Positions 1-7,235 of a stretch of DNA of 18,618 nt are shown one piece after another. The DNA is from an uncultured Pseudomonadota bacterium (GTDB taxonomy: Bacteria; Pseudomonadota; Gammaproteobacteria; Burkholderiales; SG8-39): NCBI GenBank assembly GCA_903895005.1, contig CAITSH010000051.1, forward strand, positions 1-18,618, read 5' to 3'. The notes beneath the pieces are model-generated. The model saw nothing but the letters and a program-made list of their open reading frames with translations, ran no database searches and was not told where the DNA came from. A program made the translations under genes and the position numbers. Numbering within the stretch: the first letter of the stretch is position 1; every line of letters begins with the position of its first letter.

Positions 1-2
1 AT

Positions 3-863
3 TTCGTGCCGATTTTGTTGCTTGGCATACTGCCCTGGGCGACACTGCTGCCCCAGTCGATGGCTACCGCCTGGAAACGCGCCGTGACAGACCGGCGCGC
101 ATTTGAGCCCGGACGATTTCTTGTCGTATGGGTTGTAGTCGTGTTTGTGTTTTTCTCGCTGTCCAAATCAAAACTCACGCTCTACGTCTTGCCCATGCTG
201 CCGGCGATAGCGCTGCTGATGGGACGGCAACTGGTGGCGATGAGCAGCAGGGCGCTCCTCTGGCACGCCATCCCGGGGGCCGTCCTCGCAGCGGCGGCGC
301 TGTATTTTTCCTCGGCGGTGGGGCGTTGGGGTAATGCTGAAACGCCAAAGGCGCTGTATGCCGCCTACGAGCCATGGGTGATCGCGGCGGCCGTGCTCTG
401 GCTTGTGGGCGCACTTGCCAGCGCATTGTTATTCCGCGCCGGTATGACACAGCGGGGCGTTGTTGCGCTGGCGCTGCTTAGCCTGGTGTCCGGACAATCG
501 CTCGTGACCGGAGCCGAGGCGCTTTCGCCGGCCTACTCGGGGGTCCACATTGCCGAGAAAATAAAGCCCTTGCTCAAACCGGGCTTGCCGTTCTACAGCA
601 TCGGCATGCATGACCTAACGCTGCCGTTTTATATCAAGCGCACGTTTACGCTGGTCGCATACAAGGGTGAGCTGGCTTTTGGTATCGAGCAGGAGCCGCA
701 AGGCTATATCCCGGACTACGAGACGTTTAAACGCATTTGGGCGGCGCAAGCCCAGGCGCTGGCCATCATGCCGCCGTCGGTGTTCCGGGAGTTCGAGCAG
801 GCGGGCGTGCCCATGCGCGTCATTGCCACTGATGCACGTCGCGTCGTGGTGAGCAGGCCATGA
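3..863 (+). CDS. ArnT/PMT-like membrane glycosyltransferase, C-terminal part (5' end outside window)
   Basis: The reading frame is open from the first bases, so this is the last ~286 residues of a longer protein. It begins within membrane segments. The run FFSLSKSKLTLYVLPMLPA, around residues 49-67 counted from the first GTG at 6, is typical of the ArnT/GT83 and PMT/GT39 families, which move a sugar from an undecaprenyl-phosphate carrier to lipid A or another envelope acceptor. More hydrophobic helices follow to about residue 165, then a ~115-residue soluble tail, as in ArnT. The N-terminal catalytic Asp region lies outside the window, so activity cannot be checked. The stop overlaps the start of the next gene (ATGA), which implies translational coupling to a flippase-like partner. 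The family is fairly sure; the exact sugar and acceptor are unknown. Confidence 0.8.
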   Translation, partial: FVPILLLGILPWATLLPQSMATAWKRAVTDRRAFEPGRFLVVWVVVVFVFFSLSKSKLTLYVLPMLPAIALLMGRQLVAMSSRALLWHAIPGAVLAAAALYFSSAVGRWGNAETPKALYAAYEPWVIAAAVLWLVGALASALLFRAGMTQRGVVALALLSLVSGQSLVTGAEALSPAYSGVHIAEKIKPLLKPGLPFYSIGMHDLTLPFYIKRTFTLVAYKGELAFGIEQEPQGYIPDYETFKRIWAAQAQALAIMPPSVFREFEQAGVPMRVIATDARRVVVSRP

Positions 864-1231
864 GCGCCATGGAGTTCATGCTCGTTCTTGTCGGCGTGCT
901 GCTTGGCGCCGCCGGGCAACTATTTCTCAAGGCAGGCACCAACCGGATCGGTGTGTTTGCGTTCAAGCTCGGCAACATCGCGAAAGCCGTGCTCGCTCTC
1001 GCCCTGGACCCGCGTGTGGCCGCGGGTGTCGCGTGCTATGTCGCCGGCGTGCTGGTCTGGATTCTTGCGCTGTCGCGGGTCGAGGTGAGCATCGCCTACC
1101 CGATGGTCTCCATCGGGTATGTTTTCAACGCGCTGGCGGCCCGCGTGCTGTTTGGCGAGGCGGTGTCGCGCACGCGACTGGGCGGGATCGGCATCATCAT
1201 GCTGGGCGTGTGCATCGTCGCCGCCAGCTGA
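860..1231 (+). CDS. SMR/EamA-type small membrane transporter, ArnE/ArnF-like
   Basis: This 123-residue protein has about four hydrophobic helices, the usual size of small multidrug resistance family members and of the ArnE/ArnF subunits that flip 4-amino-4-deoxy-L-arabinose-phosphoundecaprenol. The start LGAAGQLFLKAG (residues ~14-25) and the segment RVEVSIAYPMVSIGYVF (residues ~74-90) match the family pattern in which a polar residue in helix 1 and a SxAYP motif line the path. The ATG lies inside the last codons of the glycosyltransferase gene (ATGA overlap), so the two are very likely co-translated. Known family logic plus position suggests it moves the lipid-linked sugar used by the upstream enzyme. 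A drug-efflux SMR protein is the alternative, but the context argues against it. Confidence 0.78.
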   Translation: MSAMEFMLVLVGVLLGAAGQLFLKAGTNRIGVFAFKLGNIAKAVLALALDPRVAAGVACYVAGVLVWILALSRVEVSIAYPMVSIGYVFNALAARVLFGEAVSRTRLGGIGIIMLGVCIVAAS

Positions 1232-1233
1232 TT

Positions 1234-1250
1234 CGCCGTTTCCGACGGCG
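1234..1250 (+). terminator. Weak hairpin after the transporter gene
   Basis: CGCCGT (1234-1239) and ACGGCG (1245-1250) form a 6-bp stem with a 5-nt loop, 2 nt after the stop of the SMR-like gene. No T tract follows, so it may stabilise the mRNA end rather than terminate strongly. Confidence 0.35.
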
Positions 1251-1297
1251 GGCAAGTATTGCGCCTAGTTCTACCGCAGTCGTGATTGCTGCCAACG

Positions 1298-1389
1298 TTT
1301 CCTTGCGATATTTATTCCCAGTATAATCAAGGGTTCCTGCTATTTGATCCCTTGATTGATCCTTTGATGGTCTTGTCGCCAAAACTATA
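1298..1389 (+). promoter_or_regulatory. Putative promoter and operator region of the amidinotransferase gene
   Basis: A perfect -10 hexamer, TATAAT, lies at 1322-1327. The only -35 match at 17-18 nt is poor (TTTCCT, 1298-1303), which fits a promoter needing an activator. The left arm AATCAAGGG (1325-1333) overlaps the -10 and pairs with CCCTTGATT (1349-1357). The right side also holds two adjacent 12-mers differing at one base: TGATCCCTTGAT (1345-1356) and TGATCCTTTGAT (1357-1368). The bases before the ATG at 1390 contain no good Shine-Dalgarno sequence. The repeats are seen directly; their role as a protein-binding site or an RNA hairpin is inferred. Confidence 0.45.
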
Positions 1390-2514
1390 ATGTCTGAAAC
1401 CCTGAACGCCGTATCCCCGCAGGCGCCGGTCGCAACCGCCGGCTGCACGGTAAATTCCCACAACGAATGGGATCCGCTCGAAGAAGTGATCGTCGGCAGC
1501 CTCGAGCACGCCACCATCCCGGTCAATCACATTACCTTCACCGGCAACCTGCCGTCACTGGCGGCGCGTCTTTACCGTCCGCTGGCCGGCTTGCGCTACC
1601 CGGGCATCATCGCCGACCCGGCCAAACGCGAACTCGAAGGGCTGGCCCGCCTGCTCGAGCGTGAGGGCATCAAGGTACGCCGTCCGGAGCCGGTGGACTT
1701 TCATTACAACGCCAAAACGCCGTTCTGGAGTTCGAAGGGCTTTTGCACGGCCAGTCCGCGCGACGGCATCCTGATCGTCGGTGACGACATGATTGAAACG
1801 CCCATGGCCTGGCGCTCGAGGTATTTCGAGGTCTACGCCTACCGCAAGCTGCTCAACGAATATTTCGACCAGGGCGCACGCTGGACCTCGGCCCCCAAAC
1901 CGATGCTCGATGACAAGGCCTACGACTACTCGTACACACCGCCCAATCCGGGCGAGCCGATGCGCTACATGCTGACCGAGGCAGAACCGCTGTTTGACGC
2001 AGCCGACTTCACACGCTGCGGACGCGATCTTTTTTATACGCGCAGCAACGTGACCAACAAGCGCGGCGTGGAATGGTTGCGCCGCCATCTTGGTGACGGC
2101 TACCGTCTGCACGAGATCGAGACGCGCTGCACGCAGCCCATGCACATCGACACAACCTTTGTTCCGCTCGGACCGGGCAAGGTGTTGATCAACCCGGAGT
2201 TCGTAGACGTAACCCGCCTGCCCAAGGTGCTCAAAGACTGGCAGATACTGGTCGCACCCCAGCCCGATCCGATCAATTCAAGCTGGCGCTTTTACCTGTC
2301 TCTGGTGAGCAAGTGGATCAGCCTGAACATGCTCAAGCTCGATGAGAAGCGCGTGATCTGCGAGGAGTCGCAGGTCTCCATGATCGCCGCCCTCAAGGGC
2401 TGGGGCTTTGAGCCAATCCCGCTGCCTTTCATGAACTACAAGATGTTCGGCGGCGGCTTTCACTGCGCGACGCTGGACATTCGCCGGCGCGGCAGCCTGC
2501 AATCGTATTTCTAG
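1390..2514 (+). CDS. Glycine amidinotransferase-like enzyme (AGAT family)
   Basis: This 374-residue protein strongly resembles L-arginine:glycine amidinotransferase, which moves the amidino group of arginine to an amine acceptor through a covalent Cys intermediate. The likely triad is Asp203 in LFDAADF, His252 in PMHIDTTF and Cys359 in GGGFHC. Their spacing follows human AGAT (Asp254, His303, Cys407) apart from about three extra residues before the Cys. The blocks DAADFTRCGRDLF, RSNVTN, GVEWLRRHL and RRRGSLQSY also fit. The N-terminal VNSHNEWDPLEEVIVG (residues 21-36) is the usual family opening; the ~20 residues before it are variable. At the position I align with the substrate-contacting Asn300 of human AGAT there is Gln249, while Met251 is kept, so the acceptor may not be glycine. 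No creatine, toxin or streptomycin genes adjoin it. A VTT membrane protein follows after 3 nt. Confidence 0.88.
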   Translation: MSETLNAVSPQAPVATAGCTVNSHNEWDPLEEVIVGSLEHATIPVNHITFTGNLPSLAARLYRPLAGLRYPGIIADPAKRELEGLARLLEREGIKVRRPEPVDFHYNAKTPFWSSKGFCTASPRDGILIVGDDMIETPMAWRSRYFEVYAYRKLLNEYFDQGARWTSAPKPMLDDKAYDYSYTPPNPGEPMRYMLTEAEPLFDAADFTRCGRDLFYTRSNVTNKRGVEWLRRHLGDGYRLHEIETRCTQPMHIDTTFVPLGPGKVLINPEFVDVTRLPKVLKDWQILVAPQPDPINSSWRFYLSLVSKWISLNMLKLDEKRVICEESQVSMIAALKGWGFEPIPLPFMNYKMFGGGFHCATLDIRRRGSLQSYF

Positions 2515-2517
2515 TCG

Positions 2518-3210
2518 GTGGCAGCGGCGCTCAAGTCGGCAACATTTAGTCGCATAGCGCTTCTGGTTGTCGCGGCGGCGCTGGTCGGTTGTTATTTTTT
2601 GTTTGGGCTTGACCGCTACCTGAACCTGCAGTTTTTCAAGGCCCACCAACTCGAGCTGGCAAGCTACGCCGGCGCCTATCCCTTCCGCGCAAGCGCTTTG
2701 GCGGCGCTGCTCTACATGACGGTGGTGGCGCTTTCGATTCCGGGGACTGTGCTGCTCACGCTTTGTGCGGGCGCGATATTCGGCCTGCCCTGGGGGACGG
2801 TACTGGTTTCGTTTGCCTCGGCTTTTGGTGCCACCATCGCCTTCATGTCATCGCGGTTCCTGCTGCGCGACTGGGTGCAGCGCCGCTTCGGTGGTCACCT
2901 GGTGGCGTTCAACAAGGGCATCGAACGGGACGGTGCGTTCTACCTGATTTCGCTGGGCCTGATCCCGGTTTTTCCCTATTCGGTCATCAACCTCGTGATG
3001 GGGCTGACGCCGATGCGCATTGCCACGTTTTTCTGGGCGAGCCAGGCGGGCATGCTGCTGGAAACGATCCTGCTCGTGAACGCCGGCACCCAGATTGCGC
3101 GCATCGATTCGATGGCAGGGCTGTTGTCGCCGGAACTGATCGGCTCCCTGGTCTTGCTGGGGCTCGCGCCGCTCGCCATCCGGTTTTTCCTTAACCACCG
3201 CAAACGCTGA
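2518..3210 (+). CDS. TVP38/TMEM64 (VTT/DedA-like) family membrane protein
   Basis: This 230-residue integral membrane protein starts at a GTG three bases after the amidinotransferase stop, so co-translation is likely. An N-terminal helix (residues ~11-30) is followed by the VTT core. The core includes the re-entrant segment SIPGTVLLTLCAGAIFGLPW (residues ~74-93), a Gly-rich SAFGATIAFMSSRFLLRDWV segment and LGLIPVFPYSVINLVMGLTP (~144-163), all typical of TVP38/TMEM64 proteins. Relatives of this fold (DedA, VMP1, TMEM41B) move or scramble phospholipids or polyprenyl phosphate, but the substrate here cannot be read from sequence. No Met codon provides an equivalent start, so the GTG is preferred. 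The pairing with an amidinotransferase is unexplained. A role in membrane handling of a modified lipid or amine is only a guess. Confidence 0.85.
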   Translation: MAAALKSATFSRIALLVVAAALVGCYFLFGLDRYLNLQFFKAHQLELASYAGAYPFRASALAALLYMTVVALSIPGTVLLTLCAGAIFGLPWGTVLVSFASAFGATIAFMSSRFLLRDWVQRRFGGHLVAFNKGIERDGAFYLISLGLIPVFPYSVINLVMGLTPMRIATFFWASQAGMLLETILLVNAGTQIARIDSMAGLLSPELIGSLVLLGLAPLAIRFFLNHRKR

Positions 3211-3267
3211 GAACGCTCCTCGGCCTGCCCGGGCTCATCGGCTAAGTGCCTGATTCATCGATGTGAT

Positions 3268-3296
3268 TTGATGCGACGGTAAGCATCGGATATCAT
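3268..3296 (+). promoter_or_regulatory. Candidate sigma70 promoter for alaC
   Basis: TTGATG (3268-3273) and TATCAT (3291-3296) are separated by the optimal 17 nt and match the -35 and -10 consensus at 4/6 and 5/6 positions. The spacer holds the inverted repeat GATGC (3270-3274) / GCATC (3283-3287). The implied transcript starts near 3303, leaving a leader of about 100 nt before the alaC ATG at 3407. Confidence 0.5.
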
Positions 3297-3406
3297 GTTG
3301 TGTTTAACGGGCTTTGCGCGCCCCCGAGCCGGGTAGTGTAACAGCAGCACAACCCCATCCCTGCACCGCCAGAACCGATCCGGAATCTCTAAAAGTCCCA
3401 GCACCC

Positions 3407-4603
3407 ATGCGCGAATTTGCCCGCATCCAGCGTTTGCCGCCCTACGTGTTCAACACGACCAACGAGTTGAAAATGGCCGCTCGCCATCGTGGCGAGGACA
3501 TCATCGACATGAGCATGGGTAACCCGGATGGCGCGACGCCGCAGCATATAGTGGACAAGCTCGTTGAAGCGTCGCAGCGTCCGGATACCCACGGCTATTC
3601 GATTTCAAAGGGCATTCCGCGCCTGCGCAAGGCCATATGTAACTGGTACCGGACGCGCTACGGCGTCGAGCTCGACGCGGACTCGGAAGCCATTGTCACC
3701 ATCGGCTCCAAAGAGGGCCTCGCTCACCTGATGCTCGCTACCATGGAGCGCGGCGACACGGTGCTGGTGCCCAATCCCAGCTATCCGATTCACATCTACG
3801 GTGCGGTGATCGCCGGTGCCGACATCCGCTCGGTGCGCATGACCCCGGACGTGGATTTTTTCGAGGAGCTCAAGCGCGCGGTAATGGAGTACAATCCCAA
3901 GCCGAAAATGATGATCCTCGGCTTCCCGAGCAACCCGACCGCGATGTGTGTCGAGCTCGATTTTTTCGAGCGCGTGGTCAAACTTGCGAGAGAGCACGAC
4001 ATCCTTGTGGTGCACGACCTTGCCTACGCCGACATCACCTTCGACGGCTATCGCGCACCTTCCATCATGGAGGTAAAGGGCGCACGCGACATCGCCGTCG
4101 AGACCTTCACCATGTCCAAGAGTTACAACATGGCCGGATGGCGCATCGGTTTTGTCGTCGGCAACAAGGACATGGTGCATGCCCTGGCGCGCATGAAGAG
4201 TTATCACGATTACGGCACCTTCACGCCGGTGCAGGTTGCGTCTATTGTTGCGCTTGAGGGGCCACAGGATTGCGTCGAGGAGATTCGACTAAAGTACCAG
4301 AAGCGCCGCGACGTCCTCGTGGCCGGATTGCATGAGGCAGGCTGGATGGTCGACATTCCCAGGGCCAGCATGTACATCTGGGCGAAAATCCCTGAACACT
4401 ACCGCGCCATGGGCTCGCTCGAATTCGCCAAGAAGGTGTTGCAAGACGCCAAGGTTGCTGTCTCGCCTGGCATCGGTTTTGGCGAATACGGCGACGGGCA
4501 TGTGCGCTTTGCGCTGATCGAAAACGAGGCGCGCACGCGCCAGGCCGTGCGCGGCATCAAGGACATGTTTCGCAAGGACGGCCTGCCGGTGCAGGCCGCC
4601 TGA
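3407..4603 (+). CDS. alaC: Glutamate-pyruvate (alanine) transaminase AlaC
   Basis: This 398-residue class I/II PLP aminotransferase is very close to Escherichia coli AlaC (YfdZ) along its whole length. Shared blocks include [42 protein letters not shown] and [14 protein letters not shown]. It converts pyruvate plus glutamate to alanine plus 2-oxoglutarate in the cytoplasm. Lys238 in [11 protein letters not shown] is the PLP Schiff-base lysine. Asn176 (FPSNPT) and Asp204 (VVHDLAYAD) bind PLP, and Arg367 (HVRFAL) is the carboxylate-binding arginine. The ATG at 3407 is preferred because homology begins there; an upstream in-frame extension from 3314 looks non-coding. No clear Shine-Dalgarno sequence precedes it. 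It heads a same-strand block with alaA, hom and thrC, with only 44 nt before alaA. Confidence 0.93.
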   Translation: MREFARIQRLPPYVFNTTNELKMAARHRGEDIIDMSMGNPDGATPQHIVDKLVEASQRPDTHGYSISKGIPRLRKAICNWYRTRYGVELDADSEAIVTIGSKEGLAHLMLATMERGDTVLVPNPSYPIHIYGAVIAGADIRSVRMTPDVDFFEELKRAVMEYNPKPKMMILGFPSNPTAMCVELDFFERVVKLAREHDILVVHDLAYADITFDGYRAPSIMEVKGARDIAVETFTMSKSYNMAGWRIGFVVGNKDMVHALARMKSYHDYGTFTPVQVASIVALEGPQDCVEEIRLKYQKRRDVLVAGLHEAGWMVDIPRASMYIWAKIPEHYRAMGSLEFAKKVLQDAKVAVSPGIGFGEYGDGHVRFALIENEARTRQAVRGIKDMFRKDGLPVQAA

Positions 4604-4647
4604 TTTCTTCATAACGACAAAAATACGCAGCGACCAGAACGGCACCC

Positions 4648-5874
4648 ATGCTCAAACCCATACGCAAATCCGCCAAGCTTTCCGACGTTTGTTACGACAT
4701 TCGCGGGCCGGTCATGGTCCGCGCCAAGCAGATGGAAGAAGAGGGGCACCGTATCCTCAAGCTCAATATCGGCAACCTCGCGTCCTTCGGTTTTGACGCA
4801 CCCGATGAGGTGCGCCAGGACGTCATCGTCAACCTGCCCAGCGCTTCGGGCTATTCGGACTCCAAGGGCTTGTTCGCGGCGCGCAAGGCGATCATGCATT
4901 ACAGCCAGGAGAAGGGCATCGCCGGGGTGACGCTGGACGATATTTTCATCGGCAACGGCGTGTCGGAGCTGATCGTCATGGTGATGCAGGGCCTGCTCAA
5001 CAACGGCGACGAAGTGCTGGTGCCGGCTCCCGATTACCCGCTTTGGACCGCAGCCGTGAGCCTTGCCGGCGGCACGCCTCGCCATTACCTGTGTGACGAG
5101 GGTGCAGGCTGGCTGCCCGACCTTGATGATATTCGCAGCAAGATCACGCCGCGCACGCGCGCCATCGTCGTGATCAACCCGAATAACCCGACCGGCGCAC
5201 TTTACCCGGTGGAATTGTTGCGCGAGCTGGTCGAGATTGCGCGCCAGAACGAGTTGATCGTCTTTGCCGACGAGATTTACGACAAGACGCTTTACGACGG
5301 TGAAAAACACATCTCCATCGCCTCGCTCGCCGATGACGTGCTGTTTGTCACTTTCAACGGCCTGTCCAAGAACTACCGTGCCTGCGGCTATCGCAGCGGA
5401 TGGATGATCGTCTCCGGCGACAAGCGCCATGCCAGCGACTACATCGAAGGACTCAACATCCTCGCCTCGATGCGCCTGTGTGCCAACGTTCCGGGGCAAT
5501 ATGCGATACAGACCGCGCTGGGCGGCTACCAGAGCATCAACGACCTCGTCGCCCCCGGCGGCAGGCTGTGCCGCCAGAGAGACCTCGCGCATTCGCTGAT
5601 CACGCAGATTCCCGGCGTGACCTGCTTCAAACCCAAGGCGGCCTTGTACCTGTTTCCGCGCCTCGATCTGAAAATGTACCCGATCAAGGACGACCAGCAA
5701 TTCATCCTCGAGCTGCTCGAGCAGGAAAAAGTCCTTCTGGTGCAGGGCACCGGTTTCAACTGGCCCGAACCCGATCACCTGCGCATTGTCTTTTTGCCCA
5801 ACAGCGACGACCTGACCGAGGCCATTGGCCGCATCGCGCGCTTTCTTGACGGCTACCGCAAGCGTCACGCCTGA
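4648..5874 (+). CDS. alaA: Glutamate-pyruvate (alanine) transaminase AlaA
   Basis: This 408-residue PLP aminotransferase matches E. coli AlaA (YfbQ). Shared blocks are CYDIRGPV (residues 15-22), the GNGVSELIV block (102-110), the VPAPDYPLWTAAVSL block (125-139) and the C-terminal EKVLLVQGTGFNWP. Lys241 in GLSKNYRACGYRSGW is the Schiff-base lysine. Asn180 (NPNNPTG), Asp208 and Tyr211 (FADEIYD) are the PLP contacts. AlaA makes alanine from pyruvate and glutamate and is a different subgroup from AlaC, so this is not a recent duplication of the upstream gene. Both ala genes are preceded by GCACCC directly before ATG and lack an obvious Shine-Dalgarno sequence. In many betaproteobacteria an aminotransferase of this kind lies just before hom-thrC. 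Side activities on other 2-oxo acids are possible. Confidence 0.92.
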   Translation: MLKPIRKSAKLSDVCYDIRGPVMVRAKQMEEEGHRILKLNIGNLASFGFDAPDEVRQDVIVNLPSASGYSDSKGLFAARKAIMHYSQEKGIAGVTLDDIFIGNGVSELIVMVMQGLLNNGDEVLVPAPDYPLWTAAVSLAGGTPRHYLCDEGAGWLPDLDDIRSKITPRTRAIVVINPNNPTGALYPVELLRELVEIARQNELIVFADEIYDKTLYDGEKHISIASLADDVLFVTFNGLSKNYRACGYRSGWMIVSGDKRHASDYIEGLNILASMRLCANVPGQYAIQTALGGYQSINDLVAPGGRLCRQRDLAHSLITQIPGVTCFKPKAALYLFPRLDLKMYPIKDDQQFILELLEQEKVLLVQGTGFNWPEPDHLRIVFLPNSDDLTEAIGRIARFLDGYRKRHA

Positions 5875-5878
5875 TACC

Positions 5879-5894
5879 GCCCGGGCAACCGGGC
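5879..5894 (+). other. Intercistronic GNRA-type hairpin between alaA and hom
   Basis: GCCCGG (5879-5884), loop GCAA (5885-5888) and CCGGGC (5889-5894) form a compact GC stem with a GNRA-class tetraloop, 5 nt after the alaA stop and 24 nt before the hom start. No T run follows, so mRNA stabilisation or processing is more likely than full termination. Confidence 0.5.
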
Positions 5895-5918
5895 TTCACC
5901 ACTGAGAAACTGAAAGCT

Positions 5919-7235
5919 ATGAAACCCATACACGTAGGCCTGCTTGGCATCGGCACCGTCGGCGGCGGCACCTGGACGGTGCTCTCGCGCAACCAGGAAG
6001 AAATCACCCGCCGCGCCGGCCGCGGTATCGTCATTACCAAGGTCGCCGACAAGGACGTCGAGCGCGCCAAAAAAATCACCGGTGGCAAGGTCGCGGTGAC
6101 GGGCGACGCCAATGATGTCGTGACGGACCCGGACATCGATATCGTCATTGAGCTCATCGGCGGCTACACCTTCGCCAAGGACATGGTGCTCAAGGCGATC
6201 GCCAACGGCAAGCACGTGGTCACCGCCAACAAGGCGCTGCTCGCCACGCACGGCAACGAGATTTTTTCTGCCGCCCAGAAAAAAGGCGTCATTGTCGCGT
6301 TCGAGGCGGCGGTCGCCGGCGGTGTGCCCATCATCAAGGCGCTGCGCGAAGGCCTCTCGGCCAACCGCATCGAATGGATCGCCGGCATCATCAACGGCAC
6401 TTCCAACTTCATCCTGTCGGAAATGCGCGACAAGGGGCTGTCTTTTGACACGGTTCTGGCGCAGGCGCAAAAGCTCGGCTACGCCGAGGCCGATCCGACG
6501 TTTGACATCGAGGGCATAGACGCCGCGCACAAGCTCACCATCATGTCGGCGATTGCATTCGGCATCCCGATGCAGTTTGAAAAAGCCTACACCGAGGGCA
6601 TTACCAAGCTGACGCAGGAAGATATCCGCTACGCAGAGCAGCTTGGCTACCGCATCAAGCTGCTGGGTATCACGCGCCGCACGCCAGAGGGCATAGAGCT
6701 GCGCGTGCATCCGACCTTGATTCCGACGCGTCGCCTCATCGCAAACGTCGAGGGCGTCATGAACGCAATCCTCGTCAAAGGCGACGCTGTGGGCGCCACC
6801 ATGTATTACGGCGCCGGTGCCGGTGCCGAACCCACCGCCTCGGCGGTGGTGGCCGACCTTGTGGATGTCACGCGCATGCACACCGCCGATCCGGAGCAGC
6901 GCGTGCCGCACCTGGCCTTCCAGCCCGATCAGCTCGCCGCCACCGCCATCCTGCCGATGGACGAGGTGGTGACTTCGTATTACCTGCGCATGCGTGTCAT
7001 GGACCGTCCTGGCGTTCTCGCCGATATCACGCGTATTCTTGCCGATGGTGCAATTTCCATTGACGCCATGGTGCAAAAGGAGCCATCCGAGGGCGAAGAG
7101 CAGGTCGATATCATCATGCTCACCCACCAGGCGCGTGAGAAGCACGTTAACGCCGCCATAATCGCCATCGAGAAGCTCGCGGTGGTCACCGGCAAGGTGA
7201 CGCGCATCCGTCTCGAGGAACTCGGCAAAAACTGA
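5919..7235 (+). CDS. hom: Homoserine dehydrogenase
   Basis: This 438-residue enzyme catalyses NAD(P)H-dependent reduction of aspartate semialdehyde to homoserine, the branch point to threonine and methionine. The N-terminal Rossmann motif GLLGIGTVGGG lies at residues 7-17. VTANK, with Lys105, is the conserved active-site segment. GIDAAHKL carries Asp201 and Lys205, which correspond to the catalytic Asp219/Lys223 pair of the yeast enzyme. A C-terminal ACT domain spans about residues 353-430 (YYLRMRVMDRPGVLADIT), the usual site of threonine feedback control in monofunctional bacterial homoserine dehydrogenases. There is no fused aspartokinase. The stop overlaps the thrC start (TGATG), so the two are translationally coupled. 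The ATG at 5919 is preceded by a weak GAAAG element. Confidence 0.96.
   Translation: MKPIHVGLLGIGTVGGGTWTVLSRNQEEITRRAGRGIVITKVADKDVERAKKITGGKVAVTGDANDVVTDPDIDIVIELIGGYTFAKDMVLKAIANGKHVVTANKALLATHGNEIFSAAQKKGVIVAFEAAVAGGVPIIKALREGLSANRIEWIAGIINGTSNFILSEMRDKGLSFDTVLAQAQKLGYAEADPTFDIEGIDAAHKLTIMSAIAFGIPMQFEKAYTEGITKLTQEDIRYAEQLGYRIKLLGITRRTPEGIELRVHPTLIPTRRLIANVEGVMNAILVKGDAVGATMYYGAGAGAEPTASAVVADLVDVTRMHTADPEQRVPHLAFQPDQLAATAILPMDEVVTSYYLRMRVMDRPGVLADITRILADGAISIDAMVQKEPSEGEEQVDIIMLTHQAREKHVNAAIIAIEKLAVVTGKVTRIRLEELGKN

Noticed and set aside
1303..1327. TTGCGA and TATAAT as a -35/-10 pair
   Set aside because: The spacer is only 13 nt, too short for sigma70.
3295..3336. A possible leader peptide (13 codons) before alaC
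   Set aside because: Its ATG overlaps the likely -10 element, so it would not be transcribed, and it is not enriched in Ala, Thr or Ile codons.
3314..3406. A 31-codon N-terminal extension of alaC
   Set aside because: It has no similarity to AlaC and begins only just past the likely promoter; homology begins at the ATG at 3407.
4609..5868. A 419-codon ORF on the minus strand opposite alaA
   Set aside because: It mirrors alaA in a GC-rich region where antisense frames stay open by codon bias. Its product has no recognisable domain, and alaA is clearly the gene.
5865..7145. A 426-codon ORF on the minus strand opposite hom
   Set aside because: This is the same antisense effect; it lies within hom, which has full family motifs.
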